Shown: piece by piece, positions 46,347 to 54,696 of the stretch
How positions within the stretch are numbered: the first letter of the stretch is position 1
Layout of the letters: each line of letters opens with the position of its first letter
DNA from: Chloroflexota bacterium
Lineage (GTDB): Bacteria > Chloroflexota > Dehalococcoidia > JACQGW01
Direction of reading: 5' to 3'
Assembly: GCA_016199325.1 (NCBI GenBank)
Contig: JACQGW010000368.1
Location: 1-54,763 of the forward strand
Length of the DNA: 54,763 nucleotides
Position numbers and translations under genes: made by a program
The notes under the pieces: generated by a model
What the model saw: only the letters and a program-made list of their open reading frames with translations
Told to the model about the DNA's origin: nothing
Databases searched by the model: none

Positions 46347-46700
46347 GTGGATCTAGGTACGCTTATCCCCCTGACACCGAACCCGCAAATCCAATCGTTC
46401 GGCCCCGGCGATACCGTTCGGGTCTTCTCGAAGGTCGTCGAGGGCGGCCGTGAGCGCAGCCAGGCGTTCGAGGGTGTGGTCATTCGGACCCGGAAAGCCG
46501 GCCCGTGCTCCAGCTTCACCGTCCGCCGGATTGGCGCCCACGGCGTCGGCGTCGAGCGCACGTTCCTGTACTACTCGCCGCGCGTCGAGAAGGTCGAGAC
46601 CCTCCGCCGCGGCCAAGTGCGTCGGGCCAAGCTCTACTACCTCCGCGGGCTCACCGGTAAGGCCGCTCGCATCAAGGAACGCGCCCGGACGACGTCGTAA
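46347..46700 (+). CDS. rplS: 50S ribosomal protein L19
   Basis: A 117-aa L19: [69 protein letters not shown], and [21 protein letters not shown], the complete family pattern at normal length. L19 lies at the 30S-50S interface. In many bacteria it closes rpsP-rimM-trmD-rplS; here it stands alone with its own promoter, so that operon has been split. The GTG start has no strong ribosome site. A repeated GGTTTCTGG tract follows. Confidence 0.96.
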   Translation: MDLGTLIPLTPNPQIQSFGPGDTVRVFSKVVEGGRERSQAFEGVVIRTRKAGPCSSFTVRRIGAHGVGVERTFLYYSPRVEKVETLRRGQVRRAKLYYLRGLTGKAARIKERARTTS

Positions 46701-46704
46701 GCAC

Positions 46705-46895
46705 GTCGAAGGACACGATCCAGGGTTTCTCGTTTCTGGTTTCTGGTTTCTGGTTTGCGGTTGGCTCGATGCCTCCCGATCCAAAAACCGGAAACCGCAA
46801 ATCAGAAACCCGTCCCGCGGTTCGTGGTTGAGCCGATGCCTCCCGGACCCCAACCCAGAAACACCAACCCAGAAACACCAACCCAGAAACCAGAA
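46705..46895. repeat. Tandem and inverted GGTTTCTGG / GAAACC-type repeats at the priA 5' end
   Basis: Units such as GGTTTCTGGTTTCTGGTTTC and their complements (CCAGAAACACCAACCCAGAA) are repeated between rplS and priA and extend into the proposed priA N-terminus, where they are translated as NTNPETPTQKPE. A related tract is at 35165-35200. Confidence 0.7.
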
Positions 46896-49520
46896 ACTTC
46901 GTCTGCCGGGGTTGGCTCGTACGCCGAGGTGGCCGTCCGGGCGACCGGACGGACGCAGCAGACGTACAGCTATGCGGTGCCGCCCGGGCTTGCGATCAGC
47001 CCCGGACACCTCGTCTGGGTGCCGTTCGGCCGGCAGACGCGGCAGGGCATCGTCCTTGGTCTGACCGATCGACCGGCGGTCGCCACGGTCAAGCCGATTG
47101 CCGAGCTGGCGGCGCCTGAGCCGCTCCTCGACCAGGCGTCCATCGACCTGGCTCGCTGGATCGCCGACCACTACCTCTGCTCTCTCTTCGACGCCCTGGC
47201 CCTCCTGTTGCCGCCAGGCGCCGAGCGGCGCATCCAGACCGTCGTCGAGCCGGCCGCCGAACCGGGCGCCGACGGTGAGCTGACGGTTCGGCAGCGCAAG
47301 ATCCTCGACTATCTGCGGATCCAGCGGCGGGCCACGCTCGACGATCTGAAACCGCTCATCCGCCGGGGTGCCACCGCCGTCGTCGAGCAGCTCGTTCGCA
47401 AGGGGCTCGTGTGCCGGCGAGTGGAGCCCGAGCCGCCTCGGGTCAAGACGAAGCTCGTGGCCGTGGCCGAGCTGGCGATGCCCGCGGCGGAAGCGGCGGC
47501 CCGCGTTCGGGAGCTCGCTCGTCCATCGCCCCGCGCCGCCGCCCTCGACCGACTGGCCGTTGCAGGCTCTCTGCCGGCGAGCCTCTTGCCGGCTTCCACT
47601 GCCCGGGCGCTCGCGGGTGCCGGCTGGGCGACGATCGAATCTGCCGGCCAGCAGACCATCCGACTGGCCCGGCCTGCCGCCGAGGCGCAGGCGGCGGCCG
47701 ACCGGTGGCGGGGCACCGCCAGGCTCCTTGCCGCCGTCGAGGCGCTCGCCGCTGGCCCGTTGCCGGTGGCCAGCGTGCGTCAGGCTGCCGGCGTTCCGGC
47801 AGCCGGCTGGGCTCGTCTGCTGGCGGCGGGCATCGTCCAGATCCGCTCGGTCGAGGTCCGGCGCGACCCGCTGGCCCATCGGACGGTCCAGCCGGCTCAG
47901 CCGCCGGTCCTGACCGGCGCCCAGGCGGCCCTCTGTCGGGAGATCGGCCGGGCCATCGCCGGTCGCCGGCATCAGGTCTTCCTCCTCCACGGCGTCACCG
48001 GCAGCGGCAAGACCGAGGTCTACCTGCGGTCGCTCGCCGACGTGGTCACCGGTGGCCGCCAGGCGATCGTCCTGGTCCCCGAGATCGCCCTGACGCCGCA
48101 GACCATCGACCGATTCAACAGTCGATTCCCCGGCCGCGTCGCCGTGCTCCACAGCCGGCTCGGTCTGGGCGAGCAGTACGACGAGTGGCGGCGGATCGCC
48201 GCGGGCGCCGTCGACGTCGTCGTCGGCTCGCGTGGCGCCGTCTTTGCGCCGGTGCGGCGGCTTGGCCTGATCGTCGTCGATGAGGAGCACGAATGGACCT
48301 ACAAGCAACAGGAGCAGGCGCCGCGCTACCACGCCCGGGACGTCGCCGTGAAACGGGCCGAGCTGGCCGGCGCCGTCGCCATCCTGGGCAGCGCGACACC
48401 CGACGTCGTCAGCTTCCATCGAGCCAGGCAGGGCGACTATGCGCTACTGGAGCTGCCCGAGCGGGTCCCGGCGGCCGGCCAGACGCCGGCGCCGCTGCCG
48501 CAGGTCGAAGTCGTCGACCTGCGCGCCGAGCTCCGCGCCGGCAATCGGAGCATCTTCAGCCGGTCGCTTCACCAGGGCGTCGAAGGCGCCCTGGCGGCCG
48601 GGCAGCAGGTGATCCTGTTCCTGAACCGGCGGGGCACCGCGAGCATCGTCCTCTGCCGGGACTGCGGCTTCGTCGTCCGCTGCCGGCGGTGCGACGTTCC
48701 CCTGGCCTACCACGGCGTCGAGAACGACCTCGTCTGCCATCTCTGCAACGCCCGCGCGCCGGTTCCCGAGGCCTGCCCGCACTGTGGGAGCCGCCGGATC
48801 CGCTACCTGGGCGTCGGCACCCAGAAGGTGGTCGAGGAGGTCGCCGGGCAGTTTCCTGCCGCCCGCCCGATCCGCTGGGACCGCGATGCAACGAGTAGCC
48901 GGCACGCCCACGAAGAGATTCTCGACCGGTTTCTCGCCCACGAGGCCGACGTCCTGGTCGGCACCCAGATGATCGCCAAAGGGCTCGACCTGCCGCTCGT
49001 CACGGTGGTCGGCGTTGTCCTAGCCGACGTCGGCCTGCACCTGCCCGATTTCCGGGCCGGCGAGCGAACCTTTCAGTTGCTGACGCAGGTGGCGGGCCGG
49101 GCCGGCCGCGGGCGGCTGAGCGGGCGAGTCGTCATCCAGACGTACGCCCCCGAGCACTACGCCATCACCGCCGCCGGCCGCCACGACTATCGGGCGTTCT
49201 ACGAGCAGGAGATCGCCTTTCGGCGTCAGTGGGAGCAGCCCCCCTTTGCAGACGTCGTCCGCCTGCTCTACGCGAGCAGCAATCGGGCGAGCTGCCAGAG
49301 CGAGGCCGATCGGGTCGCCGCGCTGGCACGGGCCTACGTTGCCCGTGAGGGGCTGGCAGACGTGGCAGTGCTCGGGCCGGCGCCGGCCTACGTCCAGCGG
49401 CTGCGCGGGCGCTACCGCTGGCAGGTCATCCTCCGCGGCCGGCGCCTGGCCGAGGTCGTCCGGGCGCTCGGCCTGCACCGGGGCTGGGCGATAGACGTGG
49501 ATCCGGTCAGCTTGGTATAA
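46836..49520 (+). CDS. priA: Primosomal protein N' (replication restart helicase PriA)
   Basis: An 894-aa PriA. The N-terminal 3'BD is YAEVAVRATGRTQQTYSYAVPPGLAISPGHLVWVPFGRQTRQGIVLG; the helicase core has GVTGSGKTEVYLR (Walker A), VVGSRGAVFAPVRRLGLIVVDEEHE (DEEH) and zinc ligands CRDCGFVVRCRRCDVPLAY and CHLCNARAPVPEACPHCGS, with helicase motif VLVGTQMIAKGLDLP and QVAGRAGRG. It restarts stalled replication forks. The first 25 or so residues from ATG 46836 are translated repeat, so the native start was displaced or is not visible. Confidence 0.94.
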   Translation: MPPGPQPRNTNPETPTQKPETSSAGVGSYAEVAVRATGRTQQTYSYAVPPGLAISPGHLVWVPFGRQTRQGIVLGLTDRPAVATVKPIAELAAPEPLLDQASIDLARWIADHYLCSLFDALALLLPPGAERRIQTVVEPAAEPGADGELTVRQRKILDYLRIQRRATLDDLKPLIRRGATAVVEQLVRKGLVCRRVEPEPPRVKTKLVAVAELAMPAAEAAARVRELARPSPRAAALDRLAVAGSLPASLLPASTARALAGAGWATIESAGQQTIRLARPAAEAQAAADRWRGTARLLAAVEALAAGPLPVASVRQAAGVPAAGWARLLAAGIVQIRSVEVRRDPLAHRTVQPAQPPVLTGAQAALCREIGRAIAGRRHQVFLLHGVTGSGKTEVYLRSLADVVTGGRQAIVLVPEIALTPQTIDRFNSRFPGRVAVLHSRLGLGEQYDEWRRIAAGAVDVVVGSRGAVFAPVRRLGLIVVDEEHEWTYKQQEQAPRYHARDVAVKRAELAGAVAILGSATPDVVSFHRARQGDYALLELPERVPAAGQTPAPLPQVEVVDLRAELRAGNRSIFSRSLHQGVEGALAAGQQVILFLNRRGTASIVLCRDCGFVVRCRRCDVPLAYHGVENDLVCHLCNARAPVPEACPHCGSRRIRYLGVGTQKVVEEVAGQFPAARPIRWDRDATSSRHAHEEILDRFLAHEADVLVGTQMIAKGLDLPLVTVVGVVLADVGLHLPDFRAGERTFQLLTQVAGRAGRGRLSGRVVIQTYAPEHYAITAAGRHDYRAFYEQEIAFRRQWEQPPFADVVRLLYASSNRASCQSEADRVAALARAYVAREGLADVAVLGPAPAYVQRLRGRYRWQVILRGRRLAEVVRALGLHRGWAIDVDPVSLV

Positions 49521-49521
49521 T
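49516..49521 (+). promoter_or_regulatory. Extended -10 of the def gene, inside the end of priA
   Basis: TGGTATAAT (hexamer 49516-49521) overlaps the last codon and stop of priA, 18 nt before the def GTG; the -35 is unclear. Confidence 0.5.
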
Positions 49522-49538
49522 TTCAGCGGAGGAAATCC

Positions 49539-50063
49539 GTGGCACTCCTACCCATTCTGAGCGGCGACGACCCCCGCCTTCGGGCAAAGGCCAGAAAAGT
49601 CCGGACGATCGACGCCTCGATCCAGCGCCTGATCGACGACATGGTCGATACGATGCGCGATGCCAACGGCGTCGGCCTGGCGGCGAACCAGGTCGGCGTG
49701 CTCCTGCGCGTCGTCGTGACCGAGATCCCCGAGGAGCCCGTCCGCGCCCTGATCAACCCGGAGATCGTCAAAGCGTCGGACGAGGAGGTGATGCAGGAGG
49801 GGTGCCTGAGCGTCCCGGGCCTGCACGGCACCGTTCGGCGCTGCAAGAACGTGACGGTCAAGGCGCTCGATCGGACCGGCAAAGCGGTGCGCTACAAGGC
49901 CGAAGACCTGTTCGCCCAGTGCCTCCAGCACGAGATCGACCACTTGAACGGCATCCTCTACACCGATAAGGCCGAGACCCTCGAGCCGATCCCCGAGCGA
50001 GCACCGGCGCAGGTCGCGCCCCACGACGAGGTGCCCCAGCCGGCCGAGCAGGCGGCGTCGTGA
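49539..50063 (+). CDS. def: Peptide deformylase
   Basis: A 174-aa deformylase with motif 1 GVGLAANQVGV, motif 2 EGCLSVPG (Cys metal ligand) and motif 3 QHEIDHLNG (metal HExxH). It removes the N-formyl group from new proteins. The C-terminal 30 residues (EPIPERAPAQVAPHDEVPQPAEQAAS) are a low-complexity acidic/Pro tail. GTG 49539 has GGAGG at 49528-49532. Confidence 0.96.
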   Translation: MALLPILSGDDPRLRAKARKVRTIDASIQRLIDDMVDTMRDANGVGLAANQVGVLLRVVVTEIPEEPVRALINPEIVKASDEEVMQEGCLSVPGLHGTVRRCKNVTVKALDRTGKAVRYKAEDLFAQCLQHEIDHLNGILYTDKAETLEPIPERAPAQVAPHDEVPQPAEQAAS

Positions 50064-50186
50064 GCGCCGTCAGCGATCAGCCGTCAGCGATCAGCAAAGC
50101 AGTCGGGCGAATGGTAGCAGTTTCAGGGTGGGAAAAGACTGAGCAGTTCATCCTCTCCGGCAGACCGATTGATTCTTGAGGCAGCG

Positions 50187-50498
50187 ATGGCTACGACCAC
50201 CCGTATAGATAAGCGCATTGAGCGAAGCCTGCATGCGGTCACCGCTGAAACCGATGACTTGCCGACCGTTGCTGCTGAGTGGGCTAGCCTGTCAGATGGC
50301 GAGCGTGCTGCCGTTTCTCTTGATTGGGACCACCTGATGGCCGACTACCTCACCGAGCTTGACGAGTACTATCGGTCGGGCGAGATGACGCTCATTCAGC
50401 AGGTGCGCTATCGGGAGCTGCTGCGGAAGCTCAAAGAGGCGTTGCCGATCATCACCCGGCTCAACTTCTACCCGCCCCCGGTCAGCCTGGAGCCTTGA
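50187..50498 (+). CDS. Hypothetical protein, 103 aa
   Basis: The C-terminal half (LDWDHLMADYLTELDEYYRSGEMTLIQQVRYRELLRKLKEALPIITRL in order) is strongly helical and acidic; the rest (TTRIDKRIERSLHAVTAETDDLPTVAAEW) is a flexible helix. No family recognised. ATG 50187 has GAGGCAGCG in front. Its stop overlaps the next start (TTGA), suggesting co-translation with the HD-domain gene. It follows a 123-nt gap with GTCAGCGATCAGC repeats. Confidence 0.55.
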   Translation: MATTTRIDKRIERSLHAVTAETDDLPTVAAEWASLSDGERAAVSLDWDHLMADYLTELDEYYRSGEMTLIQQVRYRELLRKLKEALPIITRLNFYPPPVSLEP

Positions 50499-51382
50499 CC
50501 CCGTCGTCCGAGGCCGTTCAGCGCCTCATCCTGCCTCCCGGCGCAGCAGCGCGCCTTCGCGCCGCGGAGCTCACCGGTCGGCTCGGCGAGTGGTTCCCCG
50601 ATCTGGCGCGCTGCCGCGGCGTCGAGCAGCCGAAGGAGCACCACTGGGACGTGCTCGACCATTCCATCGAGACGGTCGATGGAGTCGAGGTCGTTCTCGG
50701 CCAGCGGGACGAGCTGCGCCTCCGGCCGGAGCTCCGGGCGCCGGCCGCGATCGATCTCCATGCCCACTTCGCCGGCACGGTCGCCGGCCGGCCTCGCCTC
50801 CTGTGGCTGAAGCTCGCCGCCCTCCTCCACGACGTCGGCAAGCCGGCGACGCGCGCCCGACAGCCCGACGGCCGGATCCGCTTCTTCGGCCACGCCGAGC
50901 TGGGCGCCGAGCTGGCCGAGCGGATGCTGGCGCGGCTCGGCTTCGAGCCGGCGGGGATTGATCGGGTCGCTCTGCTCGTCCACGACCATCTGCGGCCCGG
51001 CCAGATCGGCTGGCCGACCCCGACGGCCCGGGCCATCCGCCGCTTCTTCCGCGAGCTCGGCGACGCCGCCGTCGACCTGCTCGTCCTCAACCTCGCCGAC
51101 CATCGGGCGATGCGCGGCCCTGCATTGACGCGGCTGGAATGGGTCAGCCACCGCCAGGCCCTGGAAGACCTGCTCGAAGGGCACGCGGCCGGCGAGCCGC
51201 CGATAGAGCGCCTGCTGACCGGCGATGATCTGATGGCCGCGCTCGATCTCCCGCCGGGGCCGGCGGTCGGCCGCATCCTCCAGGCCGTCGAAGCCGCTCG
51301 GGAGCGCGGCCATATCCGCACGCGGGCGGAGGCGCTGGCGTTCGCACGGGCGCTGCTCGACGGAGGGGAGACATCCCCCTAG
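50495..51382 (+). CDS. HD-domain protein resembling the HD half of CCA-adding enzyme
   Basis: A 295-aa protein: HHWDVLDHSIETVDGVEVVLG, LWLKLAALLHDVGKPATRARQPDGRIRFFGHAELGAELAERMLARLGF with the metal HD of ALLHDVGK, VLNLADHRAMRGP and a final helical domain. It resembles the C-terminal part of bacterial tRNA nucleotidyltransferases, but the N-terminal nucleotidyltransferase domain (GGxxRD, DxD) is absent, so it is a stand-alone HD phosphohydrolase. TTG start overlaps the previous stop. Confidence 0.78.
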   Translation: MTPSSEAVQRLILPPGAAARLRAAELTGRLGEWFPDLARCRGVEQPKEHHWDVLDHSIETVDGVEVVLGQRDELRLRPELRAPAAIDLHAHFAGTVAGRPRLLWLKLAALLHDVGKPATRARQPDGRIRFFGHAELGAELAERMLARLGFEPAGIDRVALLVHDHLRPGQIGWPTPTARAIRRFFRELGDAAVDLLVLNLADHRAMRGPALTRLEWVSHRQALEDLLEGHAAGEPPIERLLTGDDLMAALDLPPGPAVGRILQAVEAARERGHIRTRAEALAFARALLDGGETSP

Positions 51383-51948
51383 GGGGAGACCACAGTGATT
51401 GTGGTGAGGGTTGCCGGTCGCGTACGTCATACGTCATACGTCATGCGTCATTCCGTCAGATCTCGGCGGCACTACTCGTCAACATCACTGTGGTGACTCA
51501 CTGGAGCCGCGTCGGGAGAGAACGAACCGCCAGGACACCAGGAGCGCCCGGACCGCCAAGGAAGACGTCGGGGAGGACTGGTAAGATAGCAGGCCCCGAC
51601 CCCCTCAGCGGCCCGATCCGAGCGAGAACCAGAACAGCCTCTTCATTTTTCCGTGTTCCTGGTCCAGGGTCCATAGTCCGTGGTTCAGCGTTCGAGGCAT
51701 GGGATCCGGGGTCCTGGGCTGGACAGGTCGTGGAACGGGTGATAGCTGGTTGGATAGGTTCAGGGTTCACGAGATCCTCCCACTTAAGATCATTCATTCT
51801 GGCGGGCAAACGGGAACACTTTCGGCGGCAGATCCATGGCACGCGCAAGCAAGCGTACGGGAGGGTGAGGAGGTTGATAGGTTTTCAGCAGACGAGTACA
51901 ATAGGCTCGGCGGCTTGAGGGCGGCGCCGACAGAGGGAGGAATGGGTG
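51383..51948. other. Repeat-rich intergenic region of 566 bp
   Basis: Four tandem 7-mers (ACGTCAT x3 and GCGTCAT, 51424-51451) lie inside a pair of 11-nt inverted repeats ACCACAGTGAT/ATCACTGTGGT (51389-51399, 51484-51494). A dispersed repeat with GAACGAACCGCCAGG is at about 51517-51570 and a degenerate tract with GTCC/GGAC units at about 51655-51740. No gene supported. The last part holds a promoter (51874-51902). Confidence 0.65.
51874..51902 (+). promoter_or_regulatory. Promoter of the 77-aa gene at 51949
   Basis: -35 TTGATA (51874-51879), 17-nt spacer, -10 TACAAT (51897-51902). Confidence 0.65.
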
Positions 51949-52182
51949 ATGGCGAAGGTGCGATTGCGGGGGCAGCAGAACGACGGGACCGGCGAAGCGA
52001 CCGAGGACCGGGAGGTGGGAGGGTCGATTGCCTTGAAGCCCCTGAGCATCGCTGGGGTGGTGATCACCAGGAAAACGCTGGTGGAAGCCCTAAGAATCTA
52101 TGCGCCACAACTGGAGGATATCGAAGTCTTCGAGGACGGCGAACGGTTCTTCCTCACGCTTCGGCCTGTTTCCGACGGCTAG
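51949..52182 (+). CDS. Hypothetical small protein, 77 aa
   Basis: AKVRLRGQQNDGTGEATEDREVGGSIALKPLSIAGVVITRKTLVEALRIYAPQLEDIEVFEDGERFFLTLRPVSDG in order: the second half looks like an alpha/beta fold (ITRKTLVEALRIYAPQL helix, DIEVFEDGERFFLTLRP strands). No family recognised. The ATG has GGAGG 8 nt upstream, and a promoter is 47 nt before. Confidence 0.55.
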   Translation: MAKVRLRGQQNDGTGEATEDREVGGSIALKPLSIAGVVITRKTLVEALRIYAPQLEDIEVFEDGERFFLTLRPVSDG

Positions 52183-52276
52183 AGGGGGCAGGGGACGGGG
52201 TGTCGGGGGGCCAGGGACTGGCACCGTTCGGGTGGCGGCCAGGGCTTGCGAGTCAGATTGCGGGGGGAGCGTAGGG

Positions 52277-52504
52277 ATGCCGAAGACACTCACGATCGAC
52301 GGGGTGAATTTGCTGAGGACCAGCGTCTTCAGGGGGACGGACGGAACCGTACGCGTCGAAGCCGTCTATCACCTGATGTCCGGGACGACGATCGTCCGGA
52401 CGATGACGCGCGAGATGGGCACCGATCTCTCACCAGGTCAACTGATGACGGCGACCGCGGCGTTCGACGGGGTCCTCAGTGCTGTGGAGAGACTGGAGCT
52501 GTAG
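52277..52504 (+). CDS. Hypothetical small protein, 75 aa
   Basis: KTLTIDGVNLLRTSVFRGTDGTVRVEAVYHLMSGTTIVRTMTREMGTDLSPGQLMTATAAFDGVLSAVERLEL in order: two or three beta strands and a C-terminal helix. No family recognised. ATG 52277 follows GGGGGGAGCGTAGGG. It lies between the 77-aa protein gene and the secreted fibre-like proteins, and may be one of their small partners. Confidence 0.5.
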   Translation: MPKTLTIDGVNLLRTSVFRGTDGTVRVEAVYHLMSGTTIVRTMTREMGTDLSPGQLMTATAAFDGVLSAVERLEL

Positions 52505-52596
52505 CAGTCGGCGGTGGCCGGCGCAGGAATAGGATGAGCATGGCGGAGGATGCCGCGATGTGTGTCTTGTAGAGGGGAAGGCAGGGGAGAGAGACC

Positions 52597-54012
52597 ATGG
52601 CCGGAGTGTTAGGAGCACGGTTGAGCCATCGCGCGTTCCTGAAGTGGTGCGGGCTGGCGATCGTAGGCGCTGGAGCAGCCGGCGCTGGGCAGCTTGTGAC
52701 ACCGCCGAGCGTCGCGTTCGCTCAAGTCATTCCCGAGGACCTGGAGGTCCAGGGCAACATCTATGCGAGCGGACCGACGGGCCGGTGGATCGGGTTTGGC
52801 GGCACGAACAACCTCATGTGGGATTCGTCGCTCGGGCCATTCATCAACTCGACGGCCAGTTTCGTCATCAACCTCGACTCGAACAACGACGATCCGGACA
52901 ACCGGTACTTCGCCATCGCGAAGAACGCTGCGACGTTCACCGGGGGCACGGAGCTCTTTCGTGTGCAGGAGTCGGGCAAGGTTGGTATCGGCATAGGGGG
53001 CCCATGGGGGCGATTCCAGGTTAACAACGGCCCCACGAGCATCGTCTTCAGCACCGACGGCACGGGCCTGGGAAACGACTTCATGCAGGCGTACAATCAG
53101 AACGGCTTGCTCTTCTCCATCAGCTCGTACGGGGCTGGGAGCAACCTCATCGCCGAGATCGGTGCGAACTTTGGCGTGGACGGGACCAACGGCGTCACTC
53201 GGTATGCCGTGCTGGGAACCAAGAAAGCCCCGATGCTCAGGCTGAATGCCGAGGATGGATCTCTTGGGCTGTACGGCGAGAACGGGACCGGCGGCAACTA
53301 CCGAACTCCCGCGCTCAATCTCGGGGCTTTCGTCAAAGGCGACGGGAACGTCGGCATCGGAACGACGAACCCGAACGAGAAGCTGGATGTCGCTGGGCAT
53401 ATCCGAGCGTATCGCAGCGATGGTTCGCCGAGCATCTTCGTCTCCGATTTCGGAGATCACCAACCGGCGCTCATCATCAGTCGTGCAGGCGGTACGCCCG
53501 GTGCTCCATCCGACACAGGTGCAACGGGCGCCGGCATCGATATGGGCTCCTTTCTGGTACAAGGGTACAACAACGGCGGGTACCGTTCGCTGGGCGGGAT
53601 GACCGTGCATTCGGACGGCGCATTCAGCCCGGGGAACACGCCCGGTCGGATCGAGCTCCGGACCATGCCCGCGTTTGCGACCGGGGCGGTATCCCGGTTG
53701 ATGATCGATTCGCAGGGGTACGTGTCGATCGGGAAGGTGGCGAACTACTGGGAGCCGAATCCGGAGTACCTGGCGATCGAGCATGACTCGACTGCGGATA
53801 GGGTGACGCTGGTCGGCCGGGCGGGTGGGGTAGGTGTTGCACCTGAGATCAGGATTCAGCCAGGGAGCGGGAAGCATCTCATCCTCGTGCTGGAATCGGG
53901 CAACGTCGGGATCGGGAGGACCGATCCGGCGGAGAAGCTCCACGTCGCCGGCAATATCAAAGTGGATGGAGTCCTGGACGGTACGGCGAAACAGAGCTAC
54001 TACGCGCAATAG
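52597..54012 (+). CDS. Secreted tail-fibre-like protein with Tat-like signal
   Basis: A 471-aa protein. The N-terminus ARLSHRAFLKWCGLAIVGAGAAGAG resembles a Tat signal with His-Arg for Arg-Arg; the mature start is near AFAQ. The rest is Gly/Asn-rich with repeats of the type NVGIGTTNPNEKLDVAGHIR and GNVGIGRTDPAEKLHVAGNIKVDG, common in tail-fibre and surface proteins ahead of peptidase S74 chaperone domains, which is absent here. It ends GTAKQSYYAQ, a tail shared with the next gene. Presumably a surface-exposed beta-helical fibre. Codon use shows no obvious difference from its neighbours. Confidence 0.75.
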   Translation: MAGVLGARLSHRAFLKWCGLAIVGAGAAGAGQLVTPPSVAFAQVIPEDLEVQGNIYASGPTGRWIGFGGTNNLMWDSSLGPFINSTASFVINLDSNNDDPDNRYFAIAKNAATFTGGTELFRVQESGKVGIGIGGPWGRFQVNNGPTSIVFSTDGTGLGNDFMQAYNQNGLLFSISSYGAGSNLIAEIGANFGVDGTNGVTRYAVLGTKKAPMLRLNAEDGSLGLYGENGTGGNYRTPALNLGAFVKGDGNVGIGTTNPNEKLDVAGHIRAYRSDGSPSIFVSDFGDHQPALIISRAGGTPGAPSDTGATGAGIDMGSFLVQGYNNGGYRSLGGMTVHSDGAFSPGNTPGRIELRTMPAFATGAVSRLMIDSQGYVSIGKVANYWEPNPEYLAIEHDSTADRVTLVGRAGGVGVAPEIRIQPGSGKHLILVLESGNVGIGRTDPAEKLHVAGNIKVDGVLDGTAKQSYYAQ

Positions 54013-54051
54013 CTGGCCGGCGTGCGGACAAACTGGTTCGGGAGGACAGCC

Positions 54052-54594
54052 ATGGGCCAGATCAGAGGGGCGCGACTCAGTCATCGGGAATTCCTCAAGT
54101 GGTGTGGGCTTGCCGTCGTGGGAGCGGGTGCAAGTTAGCTTGCTACGACGCCGAAAGCAGCGTTCGCAGCGCCGACGACGTTCACCGATGACGTCTACAT
54201 CAATCCTGGCAAGCTTGGCGTTGGCACCACGAGCCCATCTGCAAAACTTGACGTGGATGGCTATGGATCTTCCGGCAGCAACGTCTACATCCAGCGGCTC
54301 TATACTCTGGACACAGGCGTCACCGGCACAGGCTACATCTTCCGGGGTCTGCAAGTCGATGCGGACTTCAGCGGCCCAGGAAATCCGACCCTGATCGGCC
54401 TGGACGTGGACGTGAGCGGGGCGAACCCGGCCACAAGGTATGCCGCTGTGTTCCAAGGAGGCAGTGTCGGCATCGGCATATCCACGCCAGGAGAACGCCT
54501 CCATCTAACCGGCGGCAACGCCAAGATCGAGGGGAATCTGACGGTGACAGGAACACTCGACGCGACGGCCAAGCAGAGCTACTACGCGCCGTGA
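54052..54594 (+). pseudogene. Second fibre-like protein, interrupted by one amber stop
   Basis: Frame from ATG 54052: ARLSHREFLKWCGLAVVGAGAS, then TAG at 54136-54138, then LATTPKAAFAAPTTFTDDVYINPGKLGVGTTSPSAKLDVDG, continuing to GTLDATAKQSYYAP. It is a shorter paralogue (180 codons) of the preceding gene with the same start and end. One base change separates it from an intact gene. The TAG falls inside the signal region, so as written no secreted product is made, unless the stop is suppressed or is an assembly error. Confidence 0.72.
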
Positions 54595-54696
54595 TCGAGC
54601 CGCCGACGATCGAGCGGGCAAGCGGAATCGTCGTGAAGGGACGCCGGTGATGCTTTGGGGCAGTCGCCTGACCGGCGCAGGCGCAAGGGGGAAGCG

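Noticed and set aside
54136..54138. TAG in the second fibre-like gene considered as pyrrolysine or selenocysteine
   Set aside because: TAG is not a Sec codon, lies in a signal peptide region without functional residues, and no hairpin follows; a simple nonsense mutation is more likely.
52609..54504. 631-aa open frame on the minus strand
   Set aside because: It is antisense to the fibre-like protein genes, with no conserved motif or ribosome site.
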